Source: Ahaetulla prasina
Lineage: Eukaryota; Chordata; Lepidosauria; Squamata; Colubridae
Reading direction: 5' to 3'
DNA length: 64,000 nucleotides
Assembly: GCF_028640845.1 (NCBI RefSeq)
Contig: NC_080540.1
Coordinates: 99,132,061 to 99,196,060 of the forward strand
Shown here: one piece after another, positions 1 through 35,240 of the stretch
Layout: every line of letters starts with the position of its first letter
Position numbering within the stretch: the first letter of the stretch is position 1
Program-made: the position numbers and the translations under genes
Notes under the pieces: generated by a model
The model's input: the letters and a program-made list of their open reading frames with translations, nothing else
Told to the model about the DNA's origin: nothing
Database searches by the model: none

Positions 1-1016
1 GAGACTTTAGGGCAACAAAATTGCATTGCTTCAAGCCTCCCATAGGCTTGCAGACGCTTTTCATGCTGAGACTGCAAGCTGGCAAAGAAATCACAGCAGA
101 GAGGATGGAAAGGAGACAGCTTGCTAGATCTTTACAAGGTGAGTGACCTGGAGCAGCAGGTTGGGGGTGTGTGAACAATTGTGGGGACCCCAGGGGAGGG
201 AGCATGTAATATCTCAGTGGGTTGGGGAAGGCTTTGGGCGGTCTGAAGTAGGTTGTCTGCTGCATTGCTAGGCCCCCACAGATCATGTGCATTTAATTAC
301 CTGCATATTCAATTAGCGAATGCGTGGACGAAAGCAGGGAGTGATCACACTCATTTTATATGATGCAGTCATAAAGTGCAATCTCTTTGCTTAGCGACTG
401 CAGTCTTGGTTGTCGTCATTAACTGAATCCCATGTTCATTAGCTGAGGCAATTTCCTGTCAACTTCCCACAACTAAGTTAGTAGGGAAGTCAACAGGATA
501 GTGCAAACTCCAAGCAGCTCCCAAGCAGTCCCACAGACAGTTTAGTGACTGCTGCCTGGTGGGGGAGGACATGTTGGGTTTTCCATGAGTGCATGGGGTG
601 TGTGGGCGTAGGAGGGAGGTGTGGCAAAGCACAGTGAGGATATGAGAAGTGTGGCAAGTTCAATGCAGGGGGGCATGTGTAGTAAAGGCACAACGAGGTT
701 CGGGGATATGGGGGGGATATGAGGGTGAAAAGGAGTTATGGTTAAACTCTGGAAGGGTGCGCAAGGGGCCAGTGCAGCGCAAGTGTGAAGGGGCCGGGGT
801 AGGTTGCACAGGTGGGAGAGACTTCGAGTGGAACTTTCAGCCTTCCTTTGCCAGCTTCCAAGGAGCCAGATTATGATTAACAACCAATCATAACTAATAT
901 TCATTCAGCACCATTGTAACTTCAAATGATCGCTGAACACATGGTTGCACAGTGAAGACGACCTTTGTTAAGCACCTCAGGATTCTCAGCAATTTCTTTC
1001 TGTTTTTTCTTTTTAG
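1..1016. other. RAD50 intron with degraded MITE
   Basis: No exon is found here. About 390-960 resembles a degraded, rearranged copy of the Tigger-like MITE seen elsewhere (phrases such as TTAGCGACTGCAGTC and TTGTAACTTCAAATGATCGC). The first ~130 bases look like another repeat. Confidence 0.5.
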
Positions 1017-24020
<23,004 letters not shown>

Positions 24021-24054
24021 AGCTTCCAAGTGACTCTATTGTAAGATTCTTCCA

Positions 24055-24060
24055 AATAAA
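24055..24060 (+). promoter_or_regulatory. RAD50: RAD50 polyadenylation signal
   Basis: AATAAA lies 35 bases after the stop codon, with an A-run about 18 bases further on. This gives a very short 3' UTR. Confidence 0.75.
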
Positions 24061-24078
24061 GACTCTTCTTTGGATGAA

Positions 24079-25678
24079 AAAAAAAATCTGTTGAAGTAGT
24101 CCCATCCCTCATAAATAAATGTATGTGTAGATAGATAAATGTTGACAATTACCAAACAGTTGCAGTATTAAAATGTTGCGGGTGAGAGAAGAAGGTAATT
24201 TAAAATAAAATTGTGCATGGAAATGTAGCGGTTGGTAAGACCACTTACCAACCTTTAGGGAAAAGGTTCATCTGAATAAAGCATCTGGTAGCCATTTAGA
24301 AGTTAATTCCACAATTCCACTTAAGGGTTGAAAAAGATACAGACCTAACAAGCTCAAGATGCAACAGTCATCATTACAAAGACAAGCAATTTTGTGGAAG
24401 GCTGCTTGACCTCCAGCTATAAAATTAAAATTAATACCTTTTTCAACCATGATTCTCAGAGACTCTTTAGCCAGGTTTATTCAGAAGAAAAGAATGTGGT
24501 TAGGAGAACTCTCGTCAACTGGACTTTTTTTGCTTTTCTGTTAACTGGCAGGTCTCTTCACTAATAATGCAGGAACATGCTGCTAGTATGTGTGTGTGCA
24601 TGAATATATATGTGTACGTGTATATATGTGTGTGTGTGTGTGTTTTCTGAATCCTTATCAATCTGGAAACTCATCCTTACATCTTGGAAATCTGAAACCA
24701 TGTGTAGGCACTTCACAGAAGAGTCTGCTACTAGTCCTGTGGGATTACATCACCCTCCTCCTTATCTCTTCAGAGTCTCACTCTAAATGTTCATACCCAG
24801 CTCTATAAACCTGCTTTGCTTGACTGTATTGATGCTGATATTATTACCATTTGGGGCTATTGCTAGAACACAGTTTCCTGGGAAAACATTTACAGACAAA
24901 AATATCAAATTCTATAAATTTCATATACGCAGGAAAAATATCTACACCCATACAAGTTTCAAGTTGGCAGCTTGGTCTTAACATTGGATGGCAACTGAAG
25001 CCTTTTTCTATGAGGCCTCGGGACACAGTTGCCAACAGGTTTCAATGTGCCACCCAGTCCAAACAGATTTCCTTGCCCTCTGCTTCCCCAGTACCAAGCA
25101 GACAGTGCATAAGTAGCATTTTCAAGACAATGCGTTTCCAAGGCCATAGTAGTCACAGCTCCACCTTTCTTTTTAAAGATGTAGCAGTTGCATCTTGAAC
25201 AAATTCCATTTTGCATAGATCCTTAACACTTGAGTAGATTTCCACTTGGTTAAATTACTGCAATTTAACTCCTCTTTCTCTTCCTTTCCATAGAGTTAAA
25301 CTTTGCATAAGACCGAGTCAAGGCTGCTTGGTCTTACGGACTGAGCAGGAAAATCCTTCCGTTTTCCTAATATCTCCCCATTGGATCAATGCTCAAACAG
25401 GCTATGTTCACAAAGCAGGATTTCCTTCTCTTTTATTACTGAAATAAGCCTTGGTTTGTGGGACTAACCAGCTTTCATTGCTGTAATCAAGCTATTTATG
25501 ATCCTACCCAGGCCTGTTTAACTACAGTTGAAATTAAATCTCAAGAATCACTATTGAGGCCACTTTTAATTCTGTGTTTACCAATTTTGATGCTTTTTAC
25601 TTGTATTGCTGGTAGATTAGTTTACCAATTTGCATACAATATTAAGTATTATTCTTTATGAACTAGCTAACACCATAT
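24079..25678. other. Intergenic sequence downstream of RAD50
   Basis: Contains a (GT)n tract at about 24585-24643. The block 24980-25210 is relatively GC-rich and open on both strands (85 codons on -, 115 on +), but no family is recognised and no splice or start logic supports a gene. Confidence 0.4.
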
Positions 25679-25679
25679 T

Positions 25680-25925
25680 AGAGCCGGTTTGATGGAGCGA
25701 TTAAGGCAGCAGGTTAGAAATGGGAAACTGAGTTCTAGTCTAACTTGAGGTACTACAAAGCCAGCCAAGTGACCTGGGGTCAGTCCTTTCTCAACCCTGG
25801 GAAGGAGACAATGGCAAACCACTTCTTAGAAATTTTGCCAAGAAAACTGCAAGGGCAGGCCTAGGAAGTCACCAGGAATCAACGCTGACTTGAAGGCACA
25901 AAAAAAACAAAAAAAAACCCCCCAC
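25680..25925 (+). mobile_element. tRNA-derived SINE with A-rich tail
   Basis: The head GAGCCGGTTTGATGGAGCGA is followed by a B-box-like GAGTTCTAGTC. The body is GGCAAACCACTTCTTAGAAA and AAGAAAACTGCAAGGGCAGG, ending TGACTTGAAGGCAC plus an A-rich tail. It is a distinct SINE family from the 12.1-kb copy. Confidence 0.7.
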
Positions 25926-27329
25926 CAACTTGGAACTGACTTTTAATTCTACTAAATCATTAGATAGTATTTCTATGTAATCTGCCCCAAATTGTATGAA
26001 TACTTTAGTTCCTGTGTACGTCTATATAAAAATATCTATTTTACTGTGAGTTGGATAAATACATGAAAATGCTAATTCCAAGTCAGGATCTCTAACCACA
26101 TGTTCACCAAAATGTGGTTGAGCTCCACTTCACATCTGAGGGAGGAGATTAATTTGTATTGTATTGTGTGGCATTGCATTATATTTTAAATCAAACTGAG
26201 CAATGGGGGGGGGAACTAATTTAAATTTTGGTGTTTTTTTTTATTAAATTGCAATTCTACTTACTAAGCATTTTGAAATATGATGAGTTTATGGAATGCC
26301 CACACTCTCTGCTTATGCTTCAAAACTTCCTGTGGTTTATATTCAAAGAATTCACATTGATAGTTTTTTTTCAGTCACTGATTAAAATGATACTGTGTGT
26401 GCTAAGTTGCTACTTTCACACTTGGGTGCAATTTTTCATATTTTAATTTGAGAATCATAATACAACTTTCAATAATTTAGGTATCTTTAACGTGTGTGTG
26501 TGTATGTGTGTATGTGTATATATATATATACTATAATTCCTTCTCAGTAGCCCTAGTGAAAAAGCTTGAGTTTTTAAACATGCTTGATTTTGCCATTATT
26601 CTCTCTTTCTGAATTATAGTTCTCTGAAATTCTGAGCTATTAATAGTCAAATGGATTATTTCAACAGCATGGAAGGCAGAAAAATCAGCATTTTGTTGTG
26701 ATGCTTCAGAACAACCAATGTAAAACTGGGCTGCTAAAATTTTTTAGAACATCCAGAAATAAGAGTGGTTTTTAAAAACTTGCAGAAGGTTGAACACCAT
26801 TAATCATGATGGTTATTCCGACAGGTAAACTGGCAAGCATTTTACTTGCAAAGGGCCATACATTGGACCATACAGTGTTAGAATTGCAAATACATTATTT
26901 AATTTATTTCAGAGGAAAGACTTTGAAAATGTGCTTTCCAGAATTACCTCTTTCTGTGCTGGGGATTTCCTGGGCAAAGAAGGCATTGCCAGAAAGCATT
27001 GCCAAAGACAGCCTACCAGTTGTTTAAAAAACTGTTGTGCTGCCAGTTACCTATAGATTCTGCAATATTCCTGCTTCACCTTTGTCCATTTTTTTCCTTT
27101 TCATGTTACAAAGTTAGGTTATCTCGGTACATCACATTTTATATGCCCCATTAGAATCCCATGGCAGATCATAATGTAACATACTGTAACACAGCAGCTG
27201 AGAAACGAAGCCAATCTGAGGAGGACCATTTGGCCAAACTGGTCATGACATAATACTCAGAACTTTAGCACACAAGTTCAGGATTACTAATTCTATATTT
27301 TCACGGTGATAACTCCTGACATAAGAGCT
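25926..27329. other. Intergenic sequence
   Basis: Contains a (GT)n/(TA)n microsatellite at about 26492-26530. Otherwise no recognised feature. Confidence 0.45.
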
Positions 27330-27557
27330 GTGATGGCGCAGTGGTTAGAATGCAGTACTGCAGGCTACTTCTGCTGACCTCTGGCTGCCAGCAGTTTGGC
27401 AGTTCAGTTGTCATCGGCTCATGGTTGACTCAGCCTTTCATCCTTCCAAAGTCAGTAAAATGAGGACCCAGATTGTTGGGGGCAATATGCTGACTCTAAA
27501 CCCCTTAGGGCTGTAAAGCACTGTGAAGCGGTATATAAGTCTAAGTGGTATTGCTAT
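27330..27557 (+). mobile_element. tRNA-derived SINE
   Basis: Begins GCTGTGATGGCGCAGTGGTT and ends TAAGTCTAAGTGGTATTGCT. Good match to the 12.1-kb copy over the full length. Confidence 0.85.
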
Positions 27558-27759
27558 ACCTTATGGTTACAGGCATGTGTATTACAGGTATTATTTGTAT
27601 GACTAATGGATTTTAATTATACATTTTTTGTTACTTTGATAAATACATTTTACATTTTGTAAAATGATGAATTAATATAATAAACCGAAAAAAATATTTA
27701 ACATTGCTTGGCATAACACCAGACATGTCTCTAGAAGGCTAAATCACTGAATCATCAGG

Positions 27760-28000
27760 AATTCACAGGAGAAAGCAATTACAGTATGTTGGGAAGAGTT
27801 AGCAGTAAAAAGAAACTCGGGGGTCAAAGAACACGGTGGCTGGACACCATCAAAGCTGACACCAGCCAGAACACACAACAATTCAAGTAGCGCAAAATCA
27901 AATGTGGGGAGACCTGGCACATAGAATTGCCAAGAGACAGACAGGACTGAATGGATAATATAATCATCACTGTTTGAGGGTGACCAACCAAACTGAGCTG
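27760..28000 (+). mobile_element. Bov-B/RTE LINE 3' fragment
   Basis: A + strand reading gives RWLDTIKADTSQNTQQF-like sequence followed by GETWHIELPRDRQD, typical of the very C-terminus of Bov-B/RTE ORF2. It contains stops. Confidence 0.6.
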
Positions 28001-28009
28001 TTCCACAAA

Positions 28010-30340
28010 AAAGGAGCTATCACTGAGAAATAGCACCTGCCAGCATTTTCCCCACCCCCATTCACCTCACTGAGGTAGGGAACCTCCAGAAATTGTTCTC
28101 TGTGAGTGTATCTGTCTGGAAGAGGCAGATCCACAAATATTTTGGTGGCAAATCATAAAGGGCTTATATAGTTCAAAACTAATCTTTGAGTTGCATGGGA
28201 ACCTATTGGCAGCCAGTTAGGAGCCTGCAGCACTGGTATAAGGTGCTTGTGGTGTTGATTGCCAAACAACATGCAGGCTATTGCAGCTTCCAGCTTGTCT
28301 TCAAAAACAGCCCCATGCAGAGCATATTGCAGTAGTGCATGGGAGGATGTGAAATATGGTGGATGGCCTTACGACCAGAGGGACAATCTGATAGCACAGC
28401 TACAATCAGATAAACATGGCTTGAGCCCAGACATTTCAGTCACCCTCTCTGCCCTGCCCATCCCATATTCTCATGAGATAAAAGATGGAAGAGGGGAAAT
28501 ACTGTACATTAAGACTTGCAAAATGTTATTATATAACTGTTCCAATAAAAGTAGTCTTAAACCCACACCATATTTGTTTCTTGCTCTGGCCTATCTTAAA
28601 GGGCTTATAGGTGTCCTCCCAACCGAGCATCTATCCCTGGCACACCAGCCAGGCTTACGTAAAAGTTGTCCTCAAAATGACTTCCATTTGTCCATCCAGG
28701 AGGACTCAAATTTATGGATTTCCTCTCTTGAAGATGGTCAGTTCCCATCACTGAAGTTTATCAAACAATAAGAAACAACACATCTGCCCTGCTTTGGTTC
28801 AGTTTTAGCATGTCTCATTCAGCCACAAAAAAACCGAAAGTTCCTGTCTCAGGTTATCTTGGTGACATACAATTGATCATCATCTGGATACTGATGATGC
28901 CACACCACAAATCAGTGGATCCCTTCTAGCAATTTCATGCTGATGTTTAAATGCAGGAGGGAGAGTACTGAATCCCACAGCCCTCAATTTTGGGGTCACC
29001 ACACCAGAATGAGATCTTCTCCCTCGCTATTACTGAACTGCTTCCTGTGCAAGATGCAGAACATGCCTCTCATCTCCAGTGCTTAGAGACAGTCTGGAAA
29101 GATATAATGATCAATGGCATTTAATACCAAGAGTTGCAATAGGACTAACCTAATCCAGGACTAATAATCTACCAGACAATCACTGGTGTTTTACTCCTGT
29201 ATCTATGCCAGAACCAACTGTAAATGATCCAGATAATTTGCTTCCGTCAGGGTGCTTTGAAGTTAATTTGAGAGCATCCCTCTTAAAAGGAAGATTATTG
29301 GTGTCCAAACCTGGTAAATCTAGGAAGAGATTCTTGAGAATTACTATCTCTTTCAAGACTGCAGGTATTTCTCCCACCTAAAGCATTGATCATCTGAAAG
29401 CACGCTATGTTTTAAAGTAAAAGAGAAATCCCAGGCAACATGAGTAGATGCTGCCCAGCTACCACATTAAACACCCAGCAGCCAGGAGTGAATCCTATTT
29501 GCTTAGTCCAATTTTACAGGTTCAGGGCACCCTAACCAAGATATCTGGTTCACAACCCACTGATCATTAAAGATGAGAAGTAGAGGTATTTGGTCTCTCT
29601 TATGATTATACGTGGTGGCTCAGTGGCCAAGACACTGTGCTTGTCGATCGAAAGGTCGGCAGTTCAGCGGTTCAAATCCCTAGTGCCACATAACAGGTGA
29701 GCTCCTGTGACTTGTCCCAGCTTCTGCCAACCTAGCAGTTCGAAAGCACGTAAAAAATGCAAGTAGAAAAAATAGGGACCACCTTTGGTGGGAAGGTAAC
29801 AGCGTTCCGTGCGCCTTCGGTGTTTAGTCATGCCGGCCACATGACCACGGAGACGTCTTCGGACAGTGCTGGCTCTTCGGCTTTGAAACAGAGATGAGCA
29901 CCATCCCCTAGAGTCGGGAACGACTAGCACATATGTGCAAAGGGAACCTTTACCTTTACCTTTATGACTATGGTGTAAGCTTGGGCATGAACTATGATCC
30001 CTCTGCTGTTAGGTTCACTTTTGGCTTTGTCCCAAAACTCCATCTAAGAACAGTCAATACATCAAAAGACCAGCTTGCCCCCCTGATTCCAGGATCAGTT
30101 ACACAATCATGTAACTGCCAAATTGCTGGGAAACTCTCCAAGCACCTGTCAGAATTTATCAGGGTTCCTGAAATGACTGTGATGGACCGTCTGAACAAAA
30201 TAGATCACCCGAAAGAGGTCGCACATTGCTGACAACCTCATCTGAATAAGAAAGTGTTGTGATTGCAGTGATGGGCTAGGTGTAATGTTCTCCATTCCAG
30301 ATTACAGCTCAGCTGCTGAGAAGTAAAAATAAGGCCATAT
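28010..30340 (-). mobile_element. Ancient L2-clade LINE copy, interrupted
   Basis: Phrases such as TTGGCAGCCAGTTAGGAGCC and AGAGCATATTGCAGTAGT align with the younger L2 copy (30.88-31.08 kb), followed by the region matching its 31.4-31.6 kb part. The copy is heavily diverged and split by the Sauria SINE at 29610-29967. The 170-codon + strand open frame at 28259-28771 is antisense to it. Confidence 0.55.
29610..29967 (+). mobile_element. Sauria-type SINE
   Basis: The tRNA-like head is GTGGTGGCTCAGTGGCCAAG with B box GGTTCAAATCC. The body phrases are TTCTGCCAACCTAGCAGTTC, CATGCCGGCCACATGACCAC and AGAGTCGGGAACGACTAG, and the tail is (ACCTTT)-like. This is the squamate SINE whose tail resembles Bov-B. 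Confidence 0.9.
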
Positions 30341-30344
30341 GATT

Positions 30345-30361
30345 GCTTTATTTATTTTATT

Positions 30362-30428
<67 letters not shown>

Positions 30429-30432
30429 TTAT
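30345..30432. repeat. (TTTA)n microsatellite
   Basis: About 20 TTTA units at the 3' tail of the adjacent L2 LINE, read on the - strand as TAAA/AATA. Confidence 0.92.
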
Positions 30433-30607
30433 ATTTGTATACCGCCCTTCTCCCGAAGGACTCAGGGCATACAGCCAATAAAAACGGTACATACAATACA
30501 AATTTAAAAACTATATAAAAAACTGATTCAATAACAGCCTAAAAATTTAAATACAGTTTAAAACCCCATTTAAAACCCTAATTAAAACCCTAAAATTAAA
30601 ACTATGT

Positions 30608-31629
30608 TCAAGCTAGTCCTGCACGTCGAAACAACAGCGTCTTCAACTCGCGGCGAAAAGTCCGGAGGTCGGGGAGTTGACGAAGCCTCGGAGGCAGCTC
30701 ATTCCAGAGGGCGGGAGCCCCCACAGAGAAGGCCCTCCCCCTGGAGGTCGCCAGCTGACACTGTTTGGCTGACGGTATCCGGAGGAGGCCCTCTCTGTGA
30801 GAGCGCACTGGTCAGTGTGAGGCTTCTGGCGGCAGTAGGCGGTCCCGTAAATACCCGGGTCCTAAGCCATGGAGCACTTTGAAGGTGATAACAAGCACCT
30901 TGCATTGGACTCGGAAGATCACTGGGAGCCAGTGCAGACTGCGCAGGAGAGGTGTCACATGGGAGCCACGAGGTGCTCCCTCTATCACCCGCGCAGCCAC
31001 ATTCTGGACCAGTTGAAGCCTCCGGGTCCCCTTCAAGGGGAGCACCATGTAGAGAGCATTGCAGTAGTCCAGGCGGGATGTAACAAGGGCATGGGTGGCT
31101 GTGCATAAGGAAGCCCGATCCAGAAAGGGGCGCAACTGGCGTATCAGGCGAACCTGATAGAAAGCCCCCCTGGCGACGGCCGTCATATGTTCTTCTAAAG
31201 ACAGCCGTGCATCCAGGAGGACACCCAGATTGCACGCCCTTTCCGTGGGAACCAATGACTCGCCCCCAACGGTCAGCGATGGAACTAGCTGACTGTATCG
31301 GGCTGCCGGCATCCACAGCCACTCCGTCTTCGTGGGATTGAGTCTGTTTCTCCCCATCCAGATCCGTATGGCTTCCAGGCACTGGGACATCACTTCAACA
31401 CCTCGTTGGGGTGGTTAGGGGTGGAAATATACAGCTGAATGTCATCAGCGTATAGGTGACAACTCACCCCAAAACCACGGATGATCTCACCCAGCGGCTT
31501 CATGTAGATGTTGAACAGAAGAGGTGAGAGAACCTACCCTTGCGGCACCCCACATAAGAGGCACCTCGGGGCCGATCTCTGCCCTCCTATCAACACCGTC
31601 TGCGACTGGTCGGAGAGGTAGGAGGAGAA
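30608..31629 (-). pseudogene. L2 LINE ORF2, RT catalytic box and C-terminal domain
   Basis: In a shifted frame the - strand reads [20 protein letters not shown] and the catalytic [13 protein letters not shown], then a stop near 31405. The C-terminal domain (NPTKTEWLWMPAAR, LHWLPVIFRV) resumes from about 31390 and ends near 30608 with LKTLLFRRAGLA. Stop and frame changes show a decayed gene. Confidence 0.83.
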
Positions 31630-33144
31630 TCACCAATGAACGGTGCCTCCCACTCCAAGTCCCCCGAGCCGGCGCAGCAGGATACCATGGTCGATGGTAC
31701 CAAAAGCCGCTGAGAGATCTAATAGGACCAGGACAGAGGAACAACCTCTGTCCCGAGCCCTCCAGAGATCATCAACCAATGCGACCAAGGCTGTTTCCGT
31801 GCTGTATCCAGGCCGGAAACTGGACTGGAATGGATCAAGATAGATGGTTTCATCCAGGTACTGGGGCAACTGATGTGCAACCACACTCTCAACAACCTTC
31901 GCCACAAAACGAAGGTTGGAGACAGGACGGTAATTTCCTAAAATAGCTGGATCCAGGGAGGGCTTCTTGAGGAGGGGCTGCACCACCGCCTCTTTCAAGG
32001 CGGTAGGGAAAACACCCTCCATCAAAGAAGCGTTCACAATTCCCTGGAGCCAGCCACGTGTCACCTCCCGGGTGGCCAGTACCAACCAGGAGGGATACGG
32101 GTCCAATAAGCATGTGGTCGCATTCAGTCCCCCCAGTATCCTGTCCACATCCTCAGGAGCCACAGAATCAAACTCATCCCAGCTAGTAACCCCAAGACCT
32201 GCCTCTCCCATCCCGCCCGGATCTACCCAATCAGTGTCCAACCCTTCCCGAATCTGAGTGATTTTATCAAACAGATACTGCCCAAACTCCTCAGCTCGAC
32301 CCTGTAAGGGATCCTCCACCACTCCCTGTTGAAGGAGCGAGCGGATCACCCTAAACAGGGCGGCTGGGCGGTTATCTGCTGATGCAATGAGAATGGAAAA
32401 ATATTCCCGTTTCGCCACCCTCATTGCCACTAGATAGGACCGAATATAGGACCTAACTAGTGTCCGGTCAGATTCGGAGCGGCTGGACCTCCAGATACTC
32501 TCTAGGTGATGTCTCCGGCGCTTCATCTCCCTCAACCCCTCAGAGTACCGAGGGGCTAAACGAGATCGGCACTGGGTCAGAGACCGCAAAGGCACAACTC
32601 GGTCTAGAGCACCAGCCGCCGCCCGATCCCAGGCGGCAACTAGATCCCCAACCGAGTCATGGGCCAAATCCTCAGGGAATGGCCCAAGCTCCGTCTGGAA
32701 CCTCTCAGGGTCCATCAGGTGCCTGGGATGGAACCAACAAGTCGGTTCCGTCTCCTTGCGGCAGGGGTCAGCGATTCGAAAGTCCAGCTGAAGGAGCGAA
32801 TGATCTGACCATGACAAGGGTCTGATAACTAACTCCCCTAACTCCAGATCATTCAACCACTGGCCAGAGACAAAAATCAAGTCCAGAGTGTTTCCCCCGA
32901 TGTGAGTGGTACTGTCAACTAACTGGGTCAGGTCCAAGGCCATCATGGAGGCCATGAACTCCCGAGCTGACGTGGATGCCACCCCCGCCGACGGTAGATT
33001 GAAGTCCCCCATGACCATAAGTCTGGGGGTCTCCACCACCATCCCGGCGATCACATCCAGCAGCTCGGGCAGGGCTTCTTTCACGCAGCAAGGAGCCAGG
33101 TACGTGATCAGTAAACCCACCTGCATCCCCCGGCCCCACTTCAC
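31630..33144 (-). pseudogene. L2 LINE ORF2, endonuclease C-terminus and reverse transcriptase
   Basis: A long open stretch carries the endonuclease motifs VMGDFNLPS and SWSDHSLL. It continues into reverse transcriptase: LGNYRPVSNLRF, FRPGYSTETALVALVDDL and motif A LVLLDLSAAFGTIDH. The usual FDTIDH is FGTIDH here. The frame is lost near GGTVHW; the following + 1 or + 2 frame continues as CGVPQG... Confidence 0.88.
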
Positions 33145-33694
33145 AAGGAGGGACTATCTGTGGCACAGTGGTCTCCCTCAGTTCTAGACTCTCGTTGATA
33201 ACAATCGCCACCTCCCCGCCCCTACCCTGGGCCCTCGCCTGATGGAATGCACGGAAACCCGGTGGGCACATTTCTACCAGGGGAACTCCCCCTTCCGTGC
33301 CCAACCAGGTCTCCAAAATGCCAATCAGGTCCGCGCCCCCCTCCTGTATAAGATCAGAGATGAGGGGGGTTTTATTTACAACGGACCTGGCATTGCATAA
33401 CATTAGACGAAGGTCCAGCCTCTGGGGATTTAGGCCACTCGGGAAATAGAAAACTGCCGGGGGACCGGAGTGCGCAATCACTCGTAAATAGCGAGTGCGC
33501 ACTCCCTGAACCTGATATGGGCCCCCGCGTCTGCCATACCTGCCCTGCCCACCTACCGTGCAAATAAAACCGCCCTCGTAACCTTGAGTTCTAGCCTCCT
33601 CTTCCACCTTCGAATCAATGATGTTTATGCCGCGAGCTGGCACAGGATCTAGCAATGGCGCCAATAGGCCTCCCCCTAAACCTATCTTCGCCAT
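33145..33694 (-). pseudogene. L2 LINE ORF2, N-terminal endonuclease part
   Basis: Frame starts MAKIGLGGG. The endonuclease begins around LRLMLCNARSVVNK and includes the acidic residue in IGILETWL and the phrase GGEVAIVINESL. After about 33145 the frame becomes unrelated and the domain continues in another frame, so there is a frameshift. Expected role when intact: nicking target DNA for target-primed reverse transcription. Confidence 0.85.
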
Positions 33695-34489
33695 CCCATC
33701 CCTCCCCCTAAAATTATTTAAAAATTTACTAAAACATGAAGTTAAAAAGCCCCTAAGCCTCCTCTTTGAAGCGTGCCACCTCTCGGGATTCTAAAATCCG
33801 TCATCAAGGTGGGCCCTCGATAGAGTGGAGGACTATGTCTGCGAGAGGGGGGAAACTCGCAGGTCAAGAAGCTGCGATCGCGAGTACATTTCGGAAGTTT
33901 ATAGAGGACGGCAGATGGTAAAAATCTTGATCTGGCCAGTCAGATGATCACAGCCAATGTTCCAGACAGTAGATGGGGTTCAAAACTCTTCCAGGCAAAG
34001 CGATGTCATTAGATGAAAGTATTGACGCAGGATGATAGGCCCTGTTGCCGTCGTCATCGCAAAACAACGTCAACCGCTATCCAGGCCCCCTTCCATAACG
34101 TCACCATCGTCTTTACCTGGTTCGGTTGATCCCATGGAGAAGAGGTGACCAACGCCACCACCCAAAAGGACAACGACCGCAGCTACTGCCGCCGCCACCA
34201 TAAAAGGCGCCACTCTCATCGCCGCCGCCGTCTCCACCTCAGTGGTAGCAGCAGTCACAAAAACTCCAGGGGAACTCCCAGTGATCCCAAGGATCCCTGG
34301 GGAAGGGGGTGGTATCAGCATCGCCGCCATCGCTGTTGTCGACGTCGCCACCACCACCATAAAGGCCTCGCCGTCACCGTCAACAGGCACCTCTGAAGCG
34401 GCCAATAGACAACCACCCCTCACGGTGGGGGGGGGCAACCCCGCCGCTGCCCCATATCGAGCAAGCAAAGCCAGCCCCAGAGCTCAACC

Positions 34490-35200
34490 TTACCCCAACC
34501 GGCCAGTTCTCCTCGGCCAAAGATGGTCTCTGTGGGGAAGGGAAGCTCGACCAGACGATATCCACCTCAAAGAAATGCCAATGCCGCTGCCACTGCCGAT
34601 GGAAGGCAGCTAAAGACGCTGACCGATGCCCGAATCCAGCGAGGAGCTCCATCCACCTTAGCCAGCTATTTTCCTCGGGGCCAAAAACCCCTTCTTCAGC
34701 TGAAGGTGGTCTCCATAGGAAGGGAAGGGAAGGGAAGCTCCCCCAGCGGCGCCAACATTAAAGGAAGCGCCGCCGCCGCTGCAGATGAAATCAGCTGAAC
34801 GCCGACCGCTGCCCAAACCAGCAGCAAAAGCCGGCGAGGAGCTCTACCCACCCCCCGCCGGCCAGTTCTTCTCGGGGTCCTGAAGACCCCCTCTTTGGCT
34901 GGGATGGTTACCATGGAGAGAAGAGAAGGTCCGACGATGACGCCAGCTTCAAAAACGCTGCCGCCACCGCCACCACCGCTGGAAAAGGAACAGCTGAAAC
35001 GCTGTTGCCGGCCCACAAACCGCCCACAAACCGCCGGGGCCGAACAAACCTCGCCCCAGCCAGCCGCGTTCTTTCCGGGGGTCGGAAACCCCCTCATCCG
35101 GCTGGCAGAATGATCTTCTGTCCGGAATGGGGGGTTAACATCAAAATATCCCCCCCAGCTGCCCGGGACTGGCCAGAAAGAATGCCAGCCCCCGCCGATG
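34490..35200 (-). repeat. Tandem GC-rich monomers in the LINE 5' UTR
   Basis: Four imperfect units of about 160-200 bp begin near 34500, 34661, 34859 and 35059. Each has a GGCCAGTT(C/T)T(C/T)CTCGG-like start, a short CCAAAGACCCC-type stem and a GATGGT(C/T)(T/A)CC...GAAGGGAAG-like block. CpG density is far above the flanks. This resembles promoter monomers in the 5' UTR of LINEs. Confidence 0.6.
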
Positions 35201-35210
35201 TCTCTAACGC

Positions 35211-35222
35211 GCCGCCATCTTG
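35211..35222 (-). promoter_or_regulatory. YY1-type site at the LINE 5' end
   Basis: The - strand reads CAAGATGGCGGC, the classical YY1 element, within 30 bases of the inferred 5' end of the L2 LINE. In human L1 a YY1 site at the 5' end positions transcription initiation. Confidence 0.6.
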
Positions 35223-35240
35223 CGCATGCTCAGAGACAGT

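Larger units (their letters stand above)
30433..35240 (-). mobile_element. L2-clade LINE, near full length, inactive
   Basis: The element reads leftward. Its CpG-rich 5' end with tandem monomers is at about 34490-35240. It is followed by a split endonuclease-reverse transcriptase ORF and a 3' UTR ending GGTATACAAAT plus TAAA repeats. The C-terminal phrases LHWLPVIFRVQCKVL, HGLGPGYLRDRL and APALWNELPPRLRQ are typical of the L2 clade rather than CR1. At least two frame changes and one stop break the ORF, so it is a dead copy. Confidence 0.88.

Noticed and set aside
1..140. Possible upstream RAD50 exon ending at the GTGAGT at 136
   Set aside because: The donor-like AAGGTGAGT is good, but no frame reads the RAD50 residues expected before VDLKDVERK. 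It looks like repeat sequence.
28259..28771. 170-codon + strand open frame
   Set aside because: It is antisense to an ancient L2 copy, whose phrases match the younger L2 at 30.9 kb.
29640..29700. Functional tRNA gene
   Set aside because: The A/B-box-like sequence is the head of a Sauria SINE with body and tail attached.
31524..33187. Several + strand open frames of 66-140 codons
   Set aside because: They are antisense to the L2 reverse transcriptase, whose catalytic motifs are on the - strand.
34070..35113. GC-rich open frames up to 133 codons on both strands
   Set aside because: They fall in the CpG-rich tandem monomers of the LINE 5' end and have low-complexity Ala/Gly/Pro or His/Arg composition.
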